A stretch of DNA of 64,000 bases from positions 372,001-436,000 of the forward strand of contig NZ_CP080378.1 of the NCBI RefSeq assembly GCF_019443445.1, read 5' to 3'. Below, in pieces: positions 7,814 to 17,900 of the stretch (the first letter of the stretch is position 1; each line of letters opens with the position of its first letter). The translations under genes and the position numbers were made by a program. The notes beneath the pieces were generated by a model, which was not told the origin of the DNA, ran no database searches, and saw nothing but the letters and a program-made list of their open reading frames with translations. Source of the DNA: Massilia sp. PAMC28688. GTDB lineage: Bacteria; Pseudomonadota; Gammaproteobacteria; Burkholderiales; Burkholderiaceae_D.

Positions 7814-7866
7814 GATACGGACATTTTATCAAAAGCAATGATCTGGCCGCACCCGGTTCACGCAGC

Positions 7867-8244
7867 CTAGTCGCCGGCCTGGAAGGAAGACACGCAGTAT
7901 TCGGTCATGGCGGCCAGCACGCCAGGATCTTCACCGACGGCGCCGGCGACCCTGATCGACAGCTGCGGCAGGTCGGCCCGCAATTGTTCGACCATGAGCG
8001 GCAGGTCGCGCAGCAAGTGCCCGCCCTGTCCCAAAAAAACCGGCACGATGGTGACCCGGGTGGTACCGGCGGCCGCCAGTGCAGCCACGTGCTCGGGCAG
8101 GCGCGGCTCCATCAGTTCGAGGAAGGCGAGCGACACCGGTACCCCCGGCATGCGCTCCTGTGCCAGGGTGCGCAGGCGCTCGAAGGGCGCGGCCCAGGAC
8201 GCGGCGCGTGCGCCATGCGCAAACAAAACGAGGGAATGGGTCAT
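7867..8244 (-). CDS. cbiX: Sirohydrochlorin chelatase, CbiX/SirB type
   Basis: The 125-residue single-domain chelatase begins MTHSLVLFAHGARAASW. His10 in HGAR and the later GQGGHLLRDLP (His at about 76) are the metal-ligand histidines of the CbiX/SirB family. It inserts Fe2+ (siroheme) or Co2+ into sirohydrochlorin in the cytoplasm. With cobA at 379-1143 it could supply part of siroheme synthesis. Its ATG overlaps the lptG stop codon (ATGA), so the two are translationally coupled although functionally unrelated. Confidence 0.9.
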   Translation of the reverse strand: MTHSLVLFAHGARAASWAAPFERLRTLAQERMPGVPVSLAFLELMEPRLPEHVAALAAAGTTRVTIVPVFLGQGGHLLRDLPLMVEQLRADLPQLSIRVAGAVGEDPGVLAAMTEYCVSSFQAGD

Positions 8245-9410
8245 CCGTGCCTTTCAACGCGCCACAGCGCAGCCAGCGCCAATGCCAGGAACACCAGGCT
8301 TGGTGCAATCGCGGTCAGGAAAGCCGGCATGTGGCTGAGCAGGCCCACGTGCGCGAACAGGTTATTGACCAGCATGAAGCCGATACCGATCATGATGCCG
8401 GCAAAAATTTTCAGGCTCACACCGCCGCTGCGGGTATGCAGGTAAGCAAACGGCAGTGCCAGCGCCATGAGCACGAAGATGGCCAGCGGGTCGACCAGCT
8501 TCTTCCAGAACGCGATCTTGAAACGCTCGCTTTCCTGCTTGTTCTCGTTCAGGTGGCGCGTATAGACGGCCAGTTCGTTGGCCGACATGCGCTCCGGGTC
8601 CGATGCCGATACCGAAATGATCTTGGGCGTGACCTCGGTCAGCAGTTCCATGGTGGCCATGCTGGCGGTGGTGACCACGTTCGATTCCTGCCCATAGCTC
8701 GGGTCCTGGGCTGCTGCGATGCCCGCGAGCGCGCCCGTATTGTCGAACAGCGTCTCGGTCACCTGCTCCAGGTTCCAGCGGTTGGCGCCCTTGTAGCTGG
8801 CCTTGGCGGCGGTAACGAGCCGGCGCAGGCGCAGGGCCGTGTCAAATTCATACAGGCGCACGTCGATCAATTGACCATCATTTCTGAACTGGCGCACATT
8901 GAAAAAGCGCGACCCGGTGACGGTGCCGCTCAAGCCATCGCTGCGCAGCACGTCCTTGGTCCACATGCCGGACTGGAAGCCCTGCGAAATGGTGGTGCCG
9001 CGCGCCCCGAGCTTGAGCTTTTCGGCCATGGGGGCCGTGTGGGGAACAATCAGTTCACCAAAGGCGAAGGTGATGGCGACGAACACGATGCCGATCTTGA
9101 CGAGCATGAATGCCGCCTTGCGGGTGGACATGCCGGCCGCGCGCATGATCGTGAATTCAGACGTGGAGGCGAATTGCGCCATGGCGTAAATGGTGCCGAT
9201 CAGGGTGGCCACCGGCATCACCTGATACACATGGAAGGGCAAGCGCAGGAGCATGTACAGGAATACATGCTGGATGCCGAAGCCGGCTTTCCCCACCGAT
9301 GGCAGCTCGCCCGTCAGGTCCATGAAGGCAGACAGGGCGAGGAAAGCGGCCAGCACAAAGAACACCGCCTGCGCAATGGTGACGGCGAAGTAGCGCTGCA
9401 GGATGCTCAT
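8241..9410 (-). CDS. lptG: LPS export ABC transporter permease LptG
   Basis: The 389-residue inner-membrane protein has the LptF/LptG layout. Three membrane helices come first (ILQRYFAVTIAQAVFFVLAAF; a helix around VMPVATLIGTIYA), then a periplasmic beta-jellyroll of about 180 residues, then three C-terminal helices (LAIFVLMALALPFAYL, IMIGIGFMLVNNLFA, SLVFLALALAALW). LptB2FG uses ATP hydrolysis to extract LPS from the inner membrane and pass it to LptC. The start at 9410 (MSILQRYF) overlaps the lptF stop as ATGA; upstream starts would extend into lptF. lptB is not in the window. Confidence 0.93.
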   Translation of the reverse strand: MSILQRYFAVTIAQAVFFVLAAFLALSAFMDLTGELPSVGKAGFGIQHVFLYMLLRLPFHVYQVMPVATLIGTIYAMAQFASTSEFTIMRAAGMSTRKAAFMLVKIGIVFVAITFAFGELIVPHTAPMAEKLKLGARGTTISQGFQSGMWTKDVLRSDGLSGTVTGSRFFNVRQFRNDGQLIDVRLYEFDTALRLRRLVTAAKASYKGANRWNLEQVTETLFDNTGALAGIAAAQDPSYGQESNVVTTASMATMELLTEVTPKIISVSASDPERMSANELAVYTRHLNENKQESERFKIAFWKKLVDPLAIFVLMALALPFAYLHTRSGGVSLKIFAGIMIGIGFMLVNNLFAHVGLLSHMPAFLTAIAPSLVFLALALAALWRVERHG

Positions 9411-10546
9411 TTGGCCCCCGCCGGCAAGGCCGCCTGGTGGCGGCGGCGCTTGAATGCAGCCAGCATCGCCTTGGGATGGTAGCGGTGGTTCACGTTCAGG
9501 CGCCAGGCGAACATGGCCAGCACCCACACCAGCACGGCCACATGCAGCGGCCACCAGGCCAGCGCAAAATCGCTGCGGCCACGCCGCACGCTGGCCTCGG
9601 CCATCTTGCCCAGGTTAAGGTAGGTAAAGAAGATCAGCATGGCCACGATCAGGTTGGCCGCGCTGCCGGCGCGCGGATTGACAAAGCCCATGGGAATGGC
9701 CAGCAGGAGCAGCAGCAGGCAGGTGATGGGGGCGCCAATACGCGAAAGCAGTTCGGCCATGTTGCCCTGCCCGCCCTGCTCGATCAGGGCGCGCGTGGAC
9801 AGGGCCGCCGCCGGCACGTCGCCCCCAATCACCGGGTCCTGGGTCGATACACGCATGCTGTAGCGCTCGAACTCCATGGACTGGAAATCGGCCTGGCCGG
9901 GCGTGCCCTGGTAGCGCCGCCCTTTTTTGAGTACCAGGAACTGGCCGCCATCCTTGTCCGCCTCGATCACGCCTTCCTTGGCCACGACCACGGTATTGAC
10001 ATTGTTTTCAACCGTATTGACAAACACGTTCTGCACCACGGTGGCCTCGCCGCTGACGCCTTCGACAAAGAACACGCGGTTGCTCGATGACGATTCCTTG
10101 AACTGGCCGGGCGAGACTTTTTTGAGGTCTTCGCGCTTTTCGAAGCGCTGCACGAACTCGGTACTTTTCATCTTGGCCCATGGCGTGACGTACAGGCTCA
10201 GGACACCAGTTAGCACCACCAGCGGCAGGCCGAACGTCAATACCGGGCGCAGCCAGCGGGCCAGCGACAGGCCGGAAGCAAACCACACCACCATCTCGGA
10301 ATCGCGATAGCTGCGCGTGACGACCATCAAAACAGAAATAAAGCTGGTGAGAGTCAGGATAGTTGGCAGATAATTCAGCATCGCGAATGCGATCAACGCG
10401 AGCACGTCGCCAGATGCGACCTTGCCGCCTGCGGCCTTGCCCAGGATGGAGATGAGCGTCCATGTGACGAGGACAGTGAACAGCACCGTGAAGGTAGCGC
10501 CGGCTGCTGCTGCCAGTTCACGATGCAATGCGCGATGAAAGATCAT
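9407..10546 (-). CDS. lptF: LPS export ABC transporter permease LptF
   Basis: The 379-residue protein is the partner of LptG, with the same six-helix plus periplasmic jellyroll plan. It starts [21 protein letters not shown] and includes [20 protein letters not shown] near residue 60. The C-terminal helices contain [23 protein letters not shown], typical of LptF. It is the first gene of lptF-lptG-cbiX and is divergent from pepA with about 58 bp between the start codons, the arrangement common in proteobacteria. The basic C-terminal tail ([13 protein letters not shown]) is cytoplasmic. Confidence 0.94.
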   Translation of the reverse strand: MIFHRALHRELAAAAGATFTVLFTVLVTWTLISILGKAAGGKVASGDVLALIAFAMLNYLPTILTLTSFISVLMVVTRSYRDSEMVVWFASGLSLARWLRPVLTFGLPLVVLTGVLSLYVTPWAKMKSTEFVQRFEKREDLKKVSPGQFKESSSSNRVFFVEGVSGEATVVQNVFVNTVENNVNTVVVAKEGVIEADKDGGQFLVLKKGRRYQGTPGQADFQSMEFERYSMRVSTQDPVIGGDVPAAALSTRALIEQGGQGNMAELLSRIGAPITCLLLLLLAIPMGFVNPRAGSAANLIVAMLIFFTYLNLGKMAEASVRRGRSDFALAWWPLHVAVLVWVLAMFAWRLNVNHRYHPKAMLAAFKRRRHQAALPAGAK

Positions 10547-10553
10547 TCGATTT

Positions 10554-10559
10554 TATAAT
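10554..10559 (+). promoter_or_regulatory. Candidate -10 element for pepA
   Basis: TATAAT lies 45 bp before the pepA ATG in the lptF-pepA divergent spacer. No strong -35 is seen at the expected distance, so only the -10 is proposed. Confidence 0.4.
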
Positions 10560-10604
10560 TACAGGTTGAGCAGTGCGCGTCACATACACGAAATGGAGAT
10601 TCAA

Positions 10605-12092
10605 ATGGACTTTAGCATAAAAGCATTCGATACAAAAAACACCATCGCGGCAGCCAAATCCGGCTGCATCGCGGTTGCGGTGTTCGACAACAAGAAACTG
10701 TCGCAGGCAGCTAAAGCCCTCGATCAAGATGGACAAATCAGCGCCGCCGTCAAGTCCGGCGACATCACCGGCAAGCCCGGTTCGACCCTGCTGCTGCGCG
10801 GCGTGGGCGCTGCCGCACGCGTGCTGCTGGTGGGCATGGGCAGCGACGAGTCGATCAGCGAGAAAAGCTTTGCCTCGGCCGTGGGCGGCATGCTCAAGGC
10901 CTTCTCGCAACTGGGCGCCGCCGATGCCATTATCGCACTCCCGATGGAAGATGTGAAAGAGCGCGACGCCGCCTGGGCCATCCGCACCATCGTATGCGCG
11001 GCCCACGAGAGCGTATTTCGCACCGATGGCCAGAAGAGCAAAAAGGATCCCGCGCCAGCCGGCGTGCGCAAGATCACCCTGGCCACCCAGAGCACGGCCG
11101 AGACCAAGACCGCACTGCTGCAGGCGCAGGCCATTGCAAACGGCATGGACCTGACCAAGGAACTGGGCAACCTGTCGGCCAACGTCTGCACCCCGACCTA
11201 CCTGGCCAATACGGCCAAGAAGCTGGCCAGGGATTACAAGTTTGAAGTCGAGATCCTGGAGCGCAAGCAGCTCGAAGCGCTCAAGATGGGCAGCTTCCTG
11301 TCGGTGACCAACGGCAGCGAAGAGCCGCCCAAGTTCATCGTCCTCAAGCACATGGGCGGCAAGTCCAAGGACGCGCCGGTGGTCCTGGTGGGCAAGGGCA
11401 TCACGTTCGACACGGGCGGCATTTCGATCAAGGCCGGTCCCGGCATGGACGAAATGAAGTACGACATGTGCGGCGCCGCGTCCGTGCTGGGCACCTTCCG
11501 CGCCATTGGCGAAATGGGCTTGAAGCTGAACGTCATCGGCGTGATCGCCAGCTGCGAAAACATGCCTTCGGGCCGCGCCACCAAGCCGGGCGACATCGTC
11601 ACGTCCATGAACGGCCTGACCATCGAGATCCTCAATACCGACGCTGAAGGCCGCCTGATCCTGTGCGACGCCCTGACCTACGCCGAGCGCTTCAATCCGG
11701 CCGCCGTGATCGATATCGCAACCCTGACCGGCGCCTGCATCGTCGCCCTGGGCAACCACAATTCCGGCCTGTTCGCGCGCAGCGACGACGCCGGCGAACA
11801 GCTGGCGGCCGAGCTGATGGCAGCGGGCAAGCAGTCCAGCGACACCGCCTGGCGCCTGCCGATCGAGGAAGCCTACAACGAGCAGCTCAAGTCCAACTTT
11901 GCGGACCTGGCCAACATCGGCACCCCTGGCGGCGCCAGCGTGACGGCGGCGTGCTTCCTGGAGAACTTCACGCGCAAGTATCCATGGGCGCACCTGGACA
12001 TCGCCGGCACTGCATGGAAGTCCGGCGGCGCCAAGGGCGCCACCGGCCGCCCCGTGCCGCTGCTGTCGACCTTCCTGATCAACCGCACGTAA
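10605..12092 (+). CDS. pepA: Leucyl aminopeptidase (M17)
   Basis: The 495-residue cytoplasmic zinc/manganese aminopeptidase removes N-terminal residues from peptides and in some bacteria also acts as a DNA-binding protein. The catalytic C-terminal half has [20 protein letters not shown] (metal-binding Lys and Asp), [14 protein letters not shown] and the M17 signature [14 protein letters not shown]. The start at 10605 (MDFSIKAFD) is chosen because GGAG lies 7 bp upstream; an in-frame TTG at 10566 has no such support. The gene is divergent from lptF and is followed by a strong terminator. Confidence 0.95.
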   Translation: MDFSIKAFDTKNTIAAAKSGCIAVAVFDNKKLSQAAKALDQDGQISAAVKSGDITGKPGSTLLLRGVGAAARVLLVGMGSDESISEKSFASAVGGMLKAFSQLGAADAIIALPMEDVKERDAAWAIRTIVCAAHESVFRTDGQKSKKDPAPAGVRKITLATQSTAETKTALLQAQAIANGMDLTKELGNLSANVCTPTYLANTAKKLARDYKFEVEILERKQLEALKMGSFLSVTNGSEEPPKFIVLKHMGGKSKDAPVVLVGKGITFDTGGISIKAGPGMDEMKYDMCGAASVLGTFRAIGEMGLKLNVIGVIASCENMPSGRATKPGDIVTSMNGLTIEILNTDAEGRLILCDALTYAERFNPAAVIDIATLTGACIVALGNHNSGLFARSDDAGEQLAAELMAAGKQSSDTAWRLPIEEAYNEQLKSNFADLANIGTPGGASVTAACFLENFTRKYPWAHLDIAGTAWKSGGAKGATGRPVPLLSTFLINRT

Positions 12093-12112
12093 TCGACGCG
12101 CGGTAAAGCGAA

Positions 12113-12146
12113 AAAGGCCCGGGGTTGATCGCCCCGGGCCTTTTTT
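12113..12146 (+). terminator. Rho-independent terminator after pepA
   Basis: AAGGCCCGGGG, a 7-base loop, then CCCCGGGCCTTTTTT. The stem is GC-rich with a T run on the plus strand, 21 bp after the pepA stop. It could also act for the converging minus-strand gene. Confidence 0.9.
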
Positions 12147-12168
12147 ATGTGCGCGTGCCGCGCGCCGC

Positions 12169-12633
12169 TCAGTACACGACCGTGCCGGCGGCGCCCTGTG
12201 GCTGCTCCGGCGCCAGCGCCGGCGCTGTGGGCTTCATGATGACGGTGAGCGTGTCGGGATAATCCCAGCCGGCGCCGGTCTGCTTGTCGAGCAGGTAGCC
12301 CAGCCCCGCCGTGGCAACGGCGTTGCCGATGGTGGCGGTGTTGTTGGCGCGCGAAGCGAAGCGATCCTGGCCGGCGATCTGGCCACGCTCGCTGGTGCGT
12401 TTGCAGTCCACGAACAGGTTGCCCGTGCTGCGGCGCACGGTGACGCGCCCGGGGGAAGTCACGAACCAGCGCCCTGCACTATTGGTCAGCACGCAGCCAA
12501 CGCCGCCCACTTCGCGATGATCAAGGATCGTGCGCACCGTGACTGCCTGGGTTGGCGACTCGCTGACCGTGGCGCAGCCGGCCAGCAGGAGCGATACTGC
12601 GGCCAGGGCGCATGCGCGCATGATGGTTGCCAT
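12169..12633 (-). CDS. Putative lipoprotein
   Basis: The 154-residue protein has a lipoprotein signal, MATIMRACALAAVSLLLAGC, with lipobox LAGC (Cys20), so it should be lipid-anchored. The mature part (HREVGGVGCVLTNSAGRWFV; VTVRRSTGNLFVDCK) resembles envelope proteins with a short glycine-rich hydrophobic stretch (NAVATAGLGYLLD) and a proline/alanine-rich tail. I do not recognise a functional family. It lies 22 bp downstream of the CreA-like gene on the same strand, so they are probably cotranscribed. Confidence 0.7.
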   Translation of the reverse strand: MATIMRACALAAVSLLLAGCATVSESPTQAVTVRTILDHREVGGVGCVLTNSAGRWFVTSPGRVTVRRSTGNLFVDCKRTSERGQIAGQDRFASRANNTATIGNAVATAGLGYLLDKQTGAGWDYPDTLTVIMKPTAPALAPEQPQGAAGTVVY

Positions 12634-12655
12634 GTGATCCTCCGTAGGGTTTTGC

Positions 12656-13141
12656 CTACTTTAACGGAATCGGCAGATTCGTGGGAACCGGTACGGCCGT
12701 GACACTGTTTTGTGGGCTGCCGTCGATCAGGCGATCCGAATAAACCAGGTAGACCAGCGCGTTGCGGCGCGGGTCCACCATGCGTACCACCCGCACATGC
12801 TTGAAAAAGATGGAGGCGCGCTCGGTGAACACTTCTTCCTGGCGCGGGAGCTTGCCCGGGAAGGCGATCGCACCGACCTGGCGGCAGGCCACCGATGCAT
12901 TGGCCTTGTCTTCGGCCAGGCCGACCGCGCCTTTCAGGCCTCCCGTCTTGGCGCGCGACAGGTAGCAGCTCACGCCCGTCACCCTCGGATCATCGAACAC
13001 TTCGACAATCACCTTGTGATCCGGACCGATCAGCTTGAACGCGGTGTCGACCGAGCCGATGGTTTCGGCACTGGCCAGCAGGGAAACGCCGGACAGGAAC
13101 AATCCTGCCAGCAAACGGGGCATGGTTGAGGTCTTGCGCAT
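12656..13141 (-). CDS. creA: CreA family protein
   Basis: The 161-residue protein begins with a signal peptide (RLLAGLFLSGVSLLASA) and continues with the CreA core: IGSVDTAFKLIGPDHKVIVE, VFDDPRVTGVSCYLSRAKTGG and a long middle region ending in VVRMVDPRRNALVYLVYSD. CreA is a periplasmic protein of unknown molecular function in many proteobacteria. The start at 13141 is chosen because AAGGAG precedes it; the in-frame ATG 24 bp further upstream lacks this. It lies in a run of minus-strand small genes (DUF1653 upstream, lipoprotein downstream). Confidence 0.9.
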   Translation of the reverse strand: MRKTSTMPRLLAGLFLSGVSLLASAETIGSVDTAFKLIGPDHKVIVEVFDDPRVTGVSCYLSRAKTGGLKGAVGLAEDKANASVACRQVGAIAFPGKLPRQEEVFTERASIFFKHVRVVRMVDPRRNALVYLVYSDRLIDGSPQNSVTAVPVPTNLPIPLK

Positions 13142-13161
13142 GACGACTCCTTGGTGGGAAT

Positions 13162-13350
13162 TCATTCCACTGGTGTAAAGCGCTGGACGAGCTTGCCGTC
13201 CACTTCCACCATTTGGAAAAACACGTCCCTCGGGCGGGTCCAGAAAGACCCGTCGGGTGCGGTGTAGACAATCATTTCGGACAAATCCGATTCAAGGGTG
13301 GCGACACAGACGAGCTGGTACAGGCCACCCTTGTAGTGCCGAAACTGCAT
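13162..13350 (-). CDS. DUF1653 domain protein
   Basis: The 62-residue protein is essentially one DUF1653 domain: MQFRHYKGGLYQLVCVATLE, then MIVYTAPDGSFWTRPRDVFF and a short end. The HYKGGLY and WTRPRDVF elements are diagnostic. Function is unknown; the domain is small and soluble and found widely in bacteria. The start codon overlaps the stop of the upstream gene by one base (TGATG), so translation is coupled. Confidence 0.88.
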   Translation of the reverse strand: MQFRHYKGGLYQLVCVATLESDLSEMIVYTAPDGSFWTRPRDVFFQMVEVDGKLVQRFTPVE

Positions 13351-13727
13351 CAGCTTTCGGACTTGTCTTCAGCCATTGCCTTTTGCTTCTTCTTCAGGCC
13401 CTGAATGACTTTCAGCACGCCTTCGATACCGGCGTTGTCGTCGAGGTCGCTAAACGCATCGAGGACTTCGTTGAGCACGCGGTTGCGTACCGCGCTCTCA
13501 TCGGCCGTGGCCGGCGCTGCCGACTTGCCGGTCTCGCCTTCCTTGGCACCGGCTTTTGGGGCCGTTGCCTTGGTGGTCGCGGCGGCGGTCTTGCCATGCG
13601 CCAGGGCGGCCTGCCAGATTACCCAGCGGCGCTGGGTCTCGAAGACGAGGTATTCGTCGGGTTTGTCTTCACGGCGGCGTACGATGTGGCCATCACGCTG
13701 GGCCCAAGCTTCAAATGCAGTGCGCAT
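13350..13727 (-). CDS. Hypothetical protein with N-terminal AWAQRDG region
   Basis: The 125-residue protein has a compact N-terminal part (MRTAFEAWAQRDGHIVRRRE, YLVFETQRRWVIWQAALAHG), then an alanine/lysine-rich linker (about 48-75), then a charged helical C-terminus (LNEVLDAFSDLDDNAGIEGV; GLKKKQKAMAEDKSES). The N-terminal pattern resembles short domains seen in phage-related proteins, but I cannot name it. It is the first gene of a minus-strand run including DUF1653 and CreA, and is coupled to DUF1653 by a TGATG overlap. Confidence 0.7.
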   Translation of the reverse strand: MRTAFEAWAQRDGHIVRRREDKPDEYLVFETQRRWVIWQAALAHGKTAAATTKATAPKAGAKEGETGKSAAPATADESAVRNRVLNEVLDAFSDLDDNAGIEGVLKVIQGLKKKQKAMAEDKSES

Positions 13728-14190
13728 TTCTATCCTTTACAAATGCTGTGTTCGCATTTTCTTCACTAATTGAAACGCTATTGGTTTCTATTAGAACCAC
13801 CTCTCCGGCCCCTTGCAGCGAGCTTTCGAGGACGAGTAACGTCTGATTCCACGGAAAGACAAATGATGGTTTCTCCCGAACTACACCACCACTCAAACAA
13901 TACTACTCTCTCCGTTATAAGAATGCAATTTTTTATTCCCGTTGAGTAACAATAGTACAAGAACATAGTAATGTAGCACTGTTGTTACATCTTGCAACAC
14001 TTATAGGCTGTTCTATGGAAAATGTCAATATTGTCTTGAAATAAATAGTGAATCTATTACCAAAAGTCTTACCAGCGCTGCAGCCTTAGTTGCTAGAAAT
14101 CATTATAGATGACAGCTCTCGCGCACGGTTGCGAATATTGTCTACAGCACCGATACTGCTCTTCTTTGCAACTTTTTAGCCACACTCGCG
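13728..14190. other. AT-rich intergenic region (463 bp)
   Basis: This spacer between divergently transcribed genes is much richer in A+T than its surroundings. It contains several near-palindromic short words around 13945-14000 (GTAACAATAGTAC, GTAGCACTGTTGTTACA). No frame with coding character was found. It must hold the promoters of xth (plus) and of the 13350-13727 gene (minus), but I cannot place them with confidence. Confidence 0.5.
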
Positions 14191-14961
14191 ATGAAAATAG
14201 CCACCTGGAATGTCAACTCGCTGAAAGTCCGCCTGCCGCATCTTTTACGCTGGCTGGAAGATAACCCGGTGGATATTCTCTGCCTACAAGAGACAAAGTT
14301 AACTGACGATAAGTTCCCCACGGCAGAAATAAATGCAGCCGGCTATCAGGCCGCGTTCAGCGGACAAAAAACGTACAACGGTGTCGCGATCCTGTCCCGG
14401 CTTCCCATGACCGATGTCGTGCGCAACAATCCGCGCTTTCCCGACGAGCAGCAGCGCATCATTGCCGCCACCATCGGCGCCATGCGCGTCATCTGCGCCT
14501 ATGTCCCCAACGGGCAGGCGGTGGGGTCCGACAAATACATCTATAAACTGGCATGGCTCGCAGCGCTGCGTGAATGGCTGGCCGACGAACTGGCGGTCCA
14601 CGGTGCCGGCGGGCTGGCGATCGTGGGTGACTACAATATCGCTCCACAGGACCGCGACGTCCATGACCCGGCCCTGTGGGCCGGCGCCATTCATTGTTCG
14701 GACCTGGAGCGCGCGGCCTTGGCGATGCTGGTGGATACTGGCGTGACAGACGCGTTTCGCCTGTTCGAGCAGCCGGAAAAATCGTTCAGCTGGTGGGATT
14801 ACCGCATGCTCGGCTTCCAGAAGAACAAGGGGCTGCGCATCGACCACATCCTGTTGTCCCCAGCGCTGGCCCAACGCTGCACCGCCTGCGCCATTGACCG
14901 GGCGCCGCGCAAGTGGGAGCAGCCCTCCGACCACGCCCCGGTGATTGCCACCCTGTCCTAG
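14191..14961 (+). CDS. xth: Exodeoxyribonuclease III
   Basis: The 256-residue enzyme of the exonuclease III/AP endonuclease family repairs abasic sites and removes 3' blocks. All family motifs are present: MKIATWNVNSLKVRLPHL, LCLQETKL (metal-binding Glu), IVGDYNIAP, KGLRIDHILLS and the terminal SDHAPVIATL. Length is normal. No clear Shine-Dalgarno sequence precedes the ATG. The gene converges with the large PAS/GGDEF/EAL gene, with a spacer of only 2 bp between stop codons. Confidence 0.95.
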   Translation: MKIATWNVNSLKVRLPHLLRWLEDNPVDILCLQETKLTDDKFPTAEINAAGYQAAFSGQKTYNGVAILSRLPMTDVVRNNPRFPDEQQRIIAATIGAMRVICAYVPNGQAVGSDKYIYKLAWLAALREWLADELAVHGAGGLAIVGDYNIAPQDRDVHDPALWAGAIHCSDLERAALAMLVDTGVTDAFRLFEQPEKSFSWWDYRMLGFQKNKGLRIDHILLSPALAQRCTACAIDRAPRKWEQPSDHAPVIATLS

Positions 14962-14963
14962 TT

Positions 14964-17900
14964 CTAGCGCCCGCGCAGGACACGCGCGGCATCGGCCAGT
15001 TCCAGCGGCTGGTCGAACAGGTAGCCCTGGGCGTACTGGCAGCCGTGGGCTTGCAGCAGGGCGTACTGCCCTTCCGTCTCCACGCCCTCTGCCACTACCG
15101 ACAACTGCAGGCTGTTCGACAGTGCCATGATGGCAGCCACGATGGCGCGGTCTTCCGAGCTTTGCTCGAGATCCTTGATAAAGGCGCGGTCAATCTTGAT
15201 CTTCTTGACCGGGAAGCGCTTCAGGTAGGCCAGGCTGGAGTAACCGGTGCCGAAATCGTCAATCGACAGGCGAATACCCATGGCATTGATCTGGTCCAGG
15301 ATCTCCAGGGTCTGTTCGCCCTGCTGCATCAGCGCCGTTTCGGTAATCTCAAATTCCAGCAATGCCGGGTCGATGCCCGTTTCCACCACCACGCGCCGGA
15401 TCGAATCGACCAGCCCGCGGCTCATGAACTGGCGCGGCGACAGATTCACCGTCAGCGGCACCGGCTGCAGGCCCTCGCGCTGCCATTTCACGCTTTGCTC
15501 ACAGGCGCGCCGCATGACCCACTCGCCAATGGCCACGATCTGCCCGTTTTCTTCGATGATCGGAATGAAGTGGTCCGGCAGCACCAGCCCGGTCCCTTCG
15601 CGGCGCCAGCGCAGCAGCACCTCCATGGCGTGCAGGCGGCGCGTGGCGGTATCGATGATCGGCTGATAGAACAGTTCAAACTCGCCCTTGGCCAGCGCCC
15701 CGCGCAAACTGCTCTCCAGTTCAAAGTGCTGGGATGCCGCCTGGTTCATGCGCTGCACGAAGAACTGGTAGTTGTTGCGGCCATTCGCCTTGGCGTGGTA
15801 CATGGCCGCGTCGGCGTGGCGCATCAGCGTGTCGACATCGGCGCCATCGTCCGGGTACATCGAAATGCCGATCGAGGGCGTGATGTGCAGCATGCGTCCG
15901 TCAATCGGGAACGACACCGCCAGCGACTCGATGATTTTTTCAGCCACCGTGGCGCATTCGTCGGCCGCGCGAATGCCCGGCACCAGCACCACGAATTCAT
16001 CGCCACCGAGACGCGCCACGGTGTCGCTGGCGCGCACCGCGCGGCACAGGCGGCTGGCCACTTCCTTGAGCAGGTAGTCGCCCGTCATGTGGCCGAGCGA
16101 ATCGTTGATGGTCTTGAAGCGGTCCAGGTCAATGAACATGACTGCCAGCTTGCGATTGGAGCGCTGCACGGCCAGCATGGCGCGGTCCAGGCGGTCCGAC
16201 AGCAGCGCGCGGTTGGGCAGGCCGGTGAGGCTGTCGTGGTAAGCCATGTGATGCACGCGCGCTTCTGCCTGGCGCCGCTCGACGATTTCGCCCTGCAGCA
16301 GGGCGTTGGCGCCTGCCAGTTCGGCGGTGCGTTCCAGCACCCGCACTTCGAGCTCGTCGCGCGCGCGCCGGATGGCTTCGGCCGCTTCGCGCCGCGCCGT
16401 CACATCGTCCACCAGCCACACCGAGCGGCCGGTGGCACGCTCCAGGTCGAACGGACGGCCAGACAGGCGCGCCCAGAAGGTACTGCCATCCTTGCGCTGC
16501 AGGAGATGCTCGGACATGCTGATGCGCCCGGCCCGGAAGTCGCGCCCGGTCTCGGCCCGTGCCAGGTCCCAGGTCGCCACGTCAGGGTACAGGTCCTGCA
16601 CCGACAGACCGACGATCTCGCCCGGGTCGTAGCCGAACAGCTCTTCCATCTTGCGGTTGCAGCGCAGGTTGAAGCCGTTTTCCACCACCGCGATGCCCAG
16701 CACCGCGCTGTCCAGGATGGCCTGGTTTTCCAGCAGTGCGTTGCGCAGCGATTCCTCGGCGCGCTTGGCGTCGGTGCGGTCCTCGATGATCCAGATCGTG
16801 CCGTGCGAAGGCTCGTCCGGGTTGACCACGTAGCCAATCAGCTGGCACCACATGGTGGTGCCGTCCTTGCGCTGCATGGACACTTCGGTCTGGAACGGCT
16901 TGCCTTTCGAGAGCAGCGGGCCGGCGATGGCGCCCACCTGCGCATACACTTCGTCGCTGGGATACAGTGCGCGACCGGGCAGGCCCAGGCCTTCGTCGCC
17001 CTCATAGCGGAACATGTCGGCAAAACCGCGGTTGTAGCGCGTGATGACGCGGTTCTTGGTGTACAGGATGCTGATGGAGGCATTGGTCATGAGCGCCTGC
17101 ACCTCGATCAGGGTCTGGCGCGCTTCCGTCACGTCTTCCAGAATCCAGATCGTGCCTTCCTCGCTGCGGTCGGTGTCAACGGCCTTGGCGCGCACGCGGC
17201 ACCAGAACAGCGAACCATCCTTTTTCCTGAACTCGAACTCGGGCTTTTCAAACGGCAGCGCGTTGCTCAGAACGGGCCCGGCTTCCTCGCCGAACCGCTG
17301 GTACGCCTCGGTCGACGGGAACACCTCCACCGCGCGCCGCCCTGTCATCTCCTCGGGCGTGTAGCCGAACATCTCGGCAAACCGCGGATTGCACGACATC
17401 ATGGTGCCGGCCTTGGTGAACAGGATGCCCACCGAGGCGTTATCCAGAATGGCCTTCTGTTCGAGCAGGACCTTCTTGGTCGCCTCTTCCACCGCGCGCT
17501 GGGCGCTGCGGTCGTCGAGGATCCAGATCATGTCCTGCTTTTCGCGCCCTGAATCGATCTCGTAGACATACGCATGGGCCCAGAATTGCTCGCCGTCGGG
17601 ACGCTGCATTTTCACGTCGGCCTGGTAGGCACGGCCTGCGCGCAGCTGGGGTTCGGCGTCGGCCATCATGCTGTCGAACTGCATCTCGGACGCGTACAGC
17701 TCGCGCGCCGTAACGCCCACGCCCTCGTCGCCCTGGTAGCCGAAATAGCGGGCGAACTGGCGGTTGTAGCGCACGATCGCGTTATCGCGCTGGAAGGCGA
17801 TGGCCAGCGGCGCATTGTCCATGATGGCCTGGGTTTCCAGCACTGCGCGCTGCAGCTTGGCCTCGTTGCGGTGCGGCTGGTCGACGTCTTCCACAATCCA

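Noticed and set aside
8079..9482. 467-residue plus-strand frame opposite lptG
   Set aside because: Antisense shadow of lptG and cbiX, with the His/Arg/Gln bias of such shadows.
14913..17552. Very long open frame (879 residues) on the plus strand
   Set aside because: It lies antisense to the PAS/GGDEF/EAL gene. Its His/Gln/Arg/Ala-rich composition is what the complement of high-GC coding DNA gives, and it shows no domain.
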